In this document: piece after piece, positions 58,766 to 64,000 of the stretch
How positions within the stretch are numbered: position 1 is the stretch's first letter
Layout: each line of letters starts with the position of its first letter
NCBI GenBank assembly: GCA_013339895.1
Contig: JABACO010000128.1
Coordinates: 1 to 64,000, forward strand
Length of the DNA stretch: 64,000 bases
Reading direction: 5' to 3'
Source: Ephydatia muelleri
Taxonomy: Eukaryota > Porifera > Demospongiae > Spongillida > Spongillidae
Notes under the pieces: generated by a model
Databases searched by the model: none
Told to the model about the DNA's origin: nothing
What the model saw: only the letters and a program-made list of their open reading frames with translations
Made by a program: the position numbers and the translations under genes

Positions 58766-59116
58766 CAGTCAAAGCCGAAGATGCCGTGCCGTGTGGCTGC
58801 CGTGTGGTAGTAAGTACATGTACACTGAGGCACGAGAAGAACAAGGCTTCCATAGCCATTACCACTTGCGCTCGGAAGCGTAAGCATCCTAGACCTCTGC
58901 GTCCTCATCCTGGGGCGGTTGCATCAAATTCCAACTGATGCATATGGAAGAAAAGAGTTTCGTTGGAGTGATCCTTACATGCAGATAAGCGCGATCCACC
59001 GTTACAACTTAGGCAATAAACCTTTATTTGTCATATGCTGCACGATTTGCGAAGGACATTTCGGTAGTACATTTTTTGTGAACATTTCTTTCTTCACACA
59101 CTGGCCTGGGTACTAG
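58766..59116 (+). CDS. Possible exons upstream of the cysteine-cluster gene
   Basis: Open plus-strand stretches read VKAEDAVPCGCRVVVSTCTL (58768-58938) and QIPTDAYGRKEFRWSDPYMQ, then ISAIHRYNLGNKPL (58919-59060). The composition is coding-like. No domain is recognised and the relation to the next gene is unknown. Confidence 0.25.
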
Positions 59117-59128
59117 ACGTAATAAAAA

Positions 59129-59820
59129 ATGTCAGCTAAAAAAAGGTCTCGACCTTTACTCCCTGATCTCGATCAGCTAGCAGAACGTAGCACTAGCAAC
59201 AAAAGAGATATAGCTGCAGTCAAATCCGCGTGTCAGGAGTTATTCAGCGCTGAGCTTGGGCAGTGCAGTAGTCACTTGTTGAAAAACATCGACGAAAGTG
59301 TGAAATTCACCTGGCTGATTGTACGCTATGGAGCGAGAATCGTACTACCACTATACTTATAGCCACTCAAAGAATGCCAAGGTCTCTAACTGATCATCAA
59401 TTGCTGGCATATATGAGAGACGCAATACACCAGCGGAACGATGCTACTGATACAGACATCGAAGCTATCTGTCACATGTTGACCCAAGAATGTTCAAACT
59501 TGACTAGTGAACTGGCCATAGCGCTGAACACATCAACTACGTTTTGCTCCACGCTATTTGCTCCACCTACCCGTGCATGAGTGCATCATCTGCCACACTA
59601 CGGATGTCATATACTATCGTTGCTCTGGCGTTTTAGAAGCCAAAAAGATCTCCCTTCGTTGCCTAGATTGCAGCATGATCTATACAACTACGCTCAGTAC
59701 GGCAACAAGGCTGGCACATGATTTCGATTTAACGATTCTGAACGGGAAGCGGTTGAAGTAACTGACGGGATATTCTTTGAAAGAAAATTGCTAGATTTCC
59801 AGTGTAGACTTGTGTAAGTC

Positions 59821-59863
<43 letters not shown>

Positions 59864-60181
59864 ATCACATGTACACTCACTGGCCGCCTTGACCATTACA
59901 TATATAGAAGTCACAGTTGGGTTTCATTTCAAGGATTAGCTGAGTCATACAATGATTGGACCCCAAAAAGGGTAAAGCTTACAATTAATGAATTTCATTG
60001 AGTTAAATGAATTAAAATTTACAATTATCTAGAATTGAGTCCAAAATTTGTGGCAGCTGCATTTTGGAAAGGAGAAGTGGAAGCAGAGTTAAGAAGAATT
60101 GACAAGCTGAATTTTTGCTTTCGACTTGACAGCGATCTAGGGAAATGTATGGAGATGATTGAATCTATTCGTCGTGCATGA
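59129..60181 (+). pseudogene. Cysteine-cluster protein of a mobile-element family (CxC5/CxC6-like)
   Basis: ATG at 59129 opens MSAKKRSRPLLPDLDQLAER and stays open to 59362. 59374-59580 reads LTDHQLLAYMRDAIHQRNDA and ends SNLTSELAIALNTSTTFCST. 59570-59756 reads HECIICHTTDVIYYR, then LRCLDCSMIYTTTL: two CxxC pairs about 30 residues apart, as in the Cys clusters (CxC5/CxC6) found beside KDZ-type transposases. 60030-60180 continues LSPKFVAAAFWKGEVEAELR then RIDKLNF, and ends at TGA. The frame changes near 59365 and 59575, and a poly-C tract interrupts the gene. Similar N-terminal modules are common in uncharacterised invertebrate transposon proteins. The KDZ link is tentative; no KDZ catalytic domain is seen in this window. 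Confidence 0.4.
59822..59863. repeat. Poly-C tract, ~40 bases
   Basis: It interrupts the cysteine-cluster gene. It could sit in an intron after the GTAAGT at 59815. Confidence 0.9.
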
Positions 60182-60244
60182 GACACTATCCACACCCATC
60201 TGCAATGTGCACTTCACAATGCAAAGATAGAGGTACTGTCACGC

Positions 60245-60362
60245 TAAAATTGGTCCGCGTACAAAATCGGTCCGGCGGGACCGATTTTGTTGCCCAAATC
60301 GGTCCGGGCGGACCGTAATTGTCCGACAAAAACAGTCCGACACAAACAAAATCGGTCCGCAC
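60245..60362. repeat. GGTCCG palindrome cluster
   Basis: CAAAATCGGTCC at 60262-60273 and GGACCGATTTTG at 60278-60289 form a perfect 12-bp stem with a 4-base loop. Further copies of AAATCGGTCCG occur at 60295-60305 and 60349-60359 in the same orientation, and a partial copy GGTCCGCG at 60252. No ORF. Confidence 0.85.
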
Positions 60363-60984
60363 ACGTGTCTCACCTGTCTCCCGTTTAATCAAGAAGCAAG
60401 TATCGATTTAGTAAGTATATGGTAAACCTTAACTGAACAGCTCAACATGCATATAGCAGCATCTTTTATAGCGAGGTGAACCGGCTGTCACACACTTTCC
60501 GTCAATGGATGGCACTGGTGAAGAAAATGCAACACCTACTGATCGCAAGGGTGATCCCCCCTCCCCCGCTCGTATTGGATTGACGTACGCACTAGGCCTG
60601 ACGATTTACCTTCTGGTGAAGCGTGGCAAGCTATCATTATTCTTTCATGCTCTTCTTTCGATTTGATCACACGCTTGTCGATCGCCACTCATATCTTGGA
60701 ACAATTTTTTAAATAAAGACCGCCATTGTCAACCTTGTAATCTCCACGCGCTTTTCGTCTGAAATAACGTTTCCGATCTTTTGAAAATCCAACTGGATAC
60801 CTTCCTTTAAACTGAAACGCTTTCGTCGTCCGTAGCCAGCAACACTCGCTATTCTAAAAGGAAACCTCTACGTACGCGTGCGCACAACAGTTTATACACG
60901 ATTTACCGTCTGGATTCGAAGGCTAAGTGTTCGGTTGAACTTTTATTGCAAACGTGAAAACGTGCATGTGGAGGGGTGCCGGGG

Positions 60985-61008
60985 AAGGGGGGGGGGGGGG
61001 GGGGGGGG
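60985..61008. repeat. Poly-G tract
   Basis: A G run just before the nested inverted repeats at 61022-61140. Confidence 0.9.
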
Positions 61009-61021
61009 ACAGCTGTGCCTA

Positions 61022-61140
61022 GGAAAAAGTGTCCGGCATAGGGGGACAATATTTCCTAGAGGGGGACATTCATTCCTAGGCAGCAATGTCCGGGGGGACA
61101 ATCGTGCCTAGGAATGAATGTCCGGGGGGACACTTTTTCC
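61022..61140. repeat. Nested perfect inverted repeats (large hairpin)
   Basis: The outer stem is GGAAAAAGTGTCC (61022-61034) with GGACACTTTTTCC (61128-61140). The inner stem is GGACATTCATTCCTAGGCA (61064-61082) with its exact complement at 61105-61123, around a 22-base loop. GGGGGACA and CCTAGG words recur throughout. Confidence 0.9.
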
Positions 61141-61159
61141 AGAGGGACAGCCATGCCTC

Positions 61160-61415
61160 TGACACCGGAACCAGTGTTTGGACACGGACAATTATATGTT
61201 GCCCTAACTCGATGTAGACATCACGAGCACGTTAAAGTCCATATCAGAGACAATCCAGAACAGGGACGAATGTTGCCAAACGATACACAGAGATATTTTG
61301 AAAAATGTCGTAATCAAACAACTATATTACTGTATAGTTTAATTCATTTTAATGTTCTATTCTGTATAAAATGCAATGATCGATCAGCCCGTGATTTTTC
61401 ACGGGTGCACTCTAG
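61160..61415 (+). mobile_element. Helitron 3' fragment with helicase C-terminus, hairpin and CTAG end
   Basis: The frame within 61114-61434 reads VFGHGQLYVALTRCRHHEHV, the conserved end of Pif1/Helitron helicase (SF1 motif VI: HGQLYVA-SR-R). Downstream, CCCGTGA (61388-61394), loop TTTT and TCACGGG (61399-61405) form the Helitron 3' hairpin. After six bases comes CTAG (61412-61415), followed by T, the expected host base. Helitrons are rolling-circle transposons with this 3' structure. The 5' part, including the Rep nuclease and most of the helicase, is absent: sequence before 61150 is the GGGGGACA inverted-repeat cluster. So this is a 5'-truncated copy. Confidence 0.8.
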
Positions 61416-61794
61416 TAAAATTATAATATTATAGCGCCTCCCTCCCATAGTCACCGGCAAACACACGCACTATCGCTGGTCGATCCGTTAACGTTAAGTT
61501 TACTTCGTCAACAAAAATGCGAACGAACAATGTCGCTGCTCTACATGCATCATCGAATCCTCAATCCGATTCTCCACTGCATGAATAGCACCAACAAATC
61601 AGAATTTTCCACATCGTGCATGCACTGTTTATAAGACCGACCACTCAAAAGTCTCGCGAGCCATGACGGATATTAGGCTGGTTGTCTTAATTACGTAATA
61701 CGCTTACATGGGATTGCCTCCGGCATGCATGCATGGAATTATGGCAGCGTTTGGTGCCGGCAACCGACAGCTTCGTACCACACCCACTTATGAA
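61416..61794. other. Intergenic, no gene recognised
   Basis: Nothing supportable apart from the terminus described next. Confidence 0.5.
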
Positions 61795-61841
61795 TAATTC
61801 ATTACGCCCCCCCACTTTTTGAACCGTTCCTACGCCACTGT
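61795..61841 (-). repeat. Solo hAT-like terminus
   Basis: On minus it starts CAGTGGCGTAGGAACGGTTC and ends in a G-run. The opposite end was not found. Confidence 0.55.
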
Positions 61842-62460
61842 AAATACCTTTTTTGGAGAGGGGTAAAACATATCTTAGCAATTAAAGCCAATTAACTAGT
61901 CCACTTTTGTTTTTACATTGTTAGCTAATAACAATATACTTCTGTGCAATCAGATTTTCATTTAGTCTTTATAGATTCAAGTGAATTCAACATTGTTTTT
62001 AAAAAAATTTACTTTGACAATTATCATGAAATGTACTGTAGTGTCATGAATACGATTAGCAAAACACCAGATTGCACAACAACATGTATTGCCTTTGCAC
62101 CGTAGAATAAGTTGGACTTTAGCGAGCGTATTTGGATACAGCCAGCGATTACCTACAATGTAGTAAAACTGCCGACTCTTAGAAAGCTCAGACAACAGAG
62201 ATAACGCTCACTCGTTCCCACACTCGAACCTGAAAAAAAGTTATCTTTCCGGATCTGATAAGATAAGATTCGCTCGGATAAGAGGTTTATTGCGCTGTAT
62301 CTTTGTCACGACTGAAGCCTAACGTTATAGCGGTACGGTTATGCGGAAGCACTAGAACCAACAAGTTAGAAACTTACTGCCGAGTTGGATTTGTTTTATT
62401 ATTTTCGTATAAGGGGAGTTATGCTTGACACAATTTCGATCTTTAGCTTGTTAGAACACA
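61842..62460. other. Intergenic, no gene recognised
   Basis: AT-rich; short minus-strand ORF at 61977-62195 without a domain. Confidence 0.5.
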
Positions 62461-62576
62461 GTGGGGGGGGGGGGGGGGGGGGGGGGGGGCCTTGTAGGTA
62501 TGACTTTGGCTTCAACCCCTCTCAGAATATGGAGGAAACATAGGAAAACATGTATTTTAAATTTTTATACTAAGAG

Positions 62577-62608
<32 letters not shown>
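62461..62608. repeat. Poly-G and poly-C tracts 90 bases apart
   Basis: About 27 G at 62463-62489 and about 28 C at 62581-62608, complementary to each other, so they can form a stem around the intervening 90 bases. Confidence 0.9.
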
Positions 62609-63021
62609 TGTACAGTACCCTTGAAGTTTTATAAAACACGGATGTATACATGTACATAGGTATATACATCACCTATGGCACCATATAGCAGTAAAAGATA
62701 AACTAAGGAATTAGATATGTGTACTAGTAATATACTGCCTTAATTTACATCTTTCTTTCATTTAGGCATTGGCAAGAGCATAATTAAAAACATTAAAAAT
62801 TAAAAAAACATAAAAGTTCAAGGATAGTCATTTATACGTTGTAAACGGTCCACCCATGCATAAACGAGTTTCTCTAGATCCTTCTATCCAACGTTAGATT
62901 TGCAATTTTGCAAGAAGCACAATTCAGGTTTTACACATTTTGGCTACCTTGGAATATCCTTTGTATCAACCTGCGTGGTAACAGTATTGAATGTGCTGCA
63001 CATTTAACGTGTGTTGATGAA
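62609..63021. other. Intergenic, no gene recognised
   Basis: No gene; flank of the inverted duplication. Confidence 0.5.
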
Positions 63022-64000
63022 GCTGTACTGCTCAGCTAAGTTCCTACCTTTGGCGATGGTTTTCCGCTATTGCTAAAAACAAGTTGGTGGTATACCGCTA
63101 TCATAGATAACAGAAGAGAGGGCTTGGAAACGAGCCAATGAATCTAATTTCTTACGTTAGTTGGCAGCACTAATGCACAGTGGTTTAAAACCATAGGTGA
63201 CCAGGACATTTTCAAATTGTTGGAAACCAATATACCCAAATTGTTTGTATCGTTGCTTATGATGTGATGGTGCTAAGTAAATGACGAAATTAAAATTATT
63301 TAATATCAAATCAAAACAATCAAGTTGAACTATATATCCAACTGTAATGAATTAAAACGTTTTAACAAAACGTTTCAATAGTGCTAAACATTTACTACCA
63401 TATTATAGCAATTAATGTTAATAATCATTTCAGAATAGAATATTAATGAAATCAAGATATTTTGATCTTAATACGACTTAATAGTTCGCTAGAATCGCTT
63501 ATAAACGTACCGAAGGGATTCCTTCAGCTCATTGTACTGCCCTAGTATAAACACGCACACGTACAAACAACAAAAGACAAAAGTGCGCGCGCACGAAACA
63601 CTCTCGTTTCTAACAAAGACAGCATACACGGCGCATCACAAAGAACACAGATGCTATCTATCAGACAGCACTAAGGCCCGAGAACACCTTCGTTTGTATC
63701 GTAGCGTACTGTAGTGGCTTTAATAGTCCCCAGTCTCTTATTTGTGGCTATTGTTACCCGTTATTAACAAATTATCGTTAGTCGCGTCGGTTTAAGAATC
63801 GCCAAGATTCGGCGATCGAGTATTATACTTAGGGCCAACGATAGGTGAAAGTATTTAAACTCAATTCACAGTACATAGCGCTCTAGCTTCGTTGAGCAAT
63901 GAATCTAAAGTAGGTTTATTCGGGTTAGGGTAAAAAAATGGTGTCATTTTGGACCACAAATAAACAAACATCTTTAGCACAATTCATGAGATAGTCATAA
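63022..64000 (-). repeat. Inverted duplication, copy B (continues past the window)
   Basis: It is the reverse complement of 37150-37742, with an extra ~420 bases at about 63365-63790 not present in copy A. A 60-residue ORF at 63532-63714 lies in that extra part and has no recognised domain. Confidence 0.9.

Overview
This is animal nuclear DNA, not bacterial. Coding sequence is cut into short exons (about 40-250 bases) by small GT-AG introns. Host-type domains include Ulp1-like protease, CCCH zinc fingers, UFD1, RNase II/DIS3 (RNB), LDLa plus SRCR, and BEN. The rest is tandem repeats and degraded transposons of invertebrate type. A sponge or another early-branching marine invertebrate would fit, but the sequence alone does not fix the species. 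All protein identities were read by eye from motifs.

Layout. 0-1.6 kb: 3' exons of a plus-strand gene with an Ulp1-like cysteine motif. 1.7-3.4 kb: a ~153-bp minisatellite. 4.15-14.42 kb: a compound mobile region bounded by inverted CAGG(G)CCCGTAGCCAGG ends. It holds a minus-strand gene with a ParB/sulfiredoxin-like domain and a methyltransferase-like C-terminus, a divergent plus-strand gene of the DUF7869 type (candidate RNase H-fold transposase), and an internally deleted hAT transposase. Two homologous 28-bp minisatellites lie in opposite orientation at its two sides. 14.6-24 kb: host exons of a CCCH/UFD1-like gene (plus) and an RNB exonuclease (minus), in DNA saturated with the palindrome ACATGTACATGT. 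One UFD1 exon and a zinc-finger exon pair lie on the strand opposite to the other UFD1 exons. 25 kb: a one-pass membrane protein with PPxY motifs. 32.4-34.1 kb: an LDLa-LDLa-SRCR gene on minus.

34.5-64 kb is mostly transposons: several foldback/MITE elements, a CACTA/EnSpm transposase (43.4-44.9 kb, minus), a BEN-domain gene (48.1-49.7 kb, plus), a non-LTR retrotransposon with reverse transcriptase and restriction-like endonuclease (54.3-57.4 kb), a cysteine-cluster mobile-element protein (59.1-60.2 kb), and a Helitron 3' end with terminal hairpin and CTAG (61.1-61.4 kb). A ~0.6-1 kb sequence at 37.15-37.74 kb returns inverted at 63.02-64.0 kb, bracketing 25 kb.

The candidate for an undescribed system is the 4.15-14.42 kb region: a transposase-like gene paired with a ParB-domain gene between inverted subterminal repeat arrays. 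Many of its reading frames carry single-base frameshifts, so this copy is decayed or has consensus errors.
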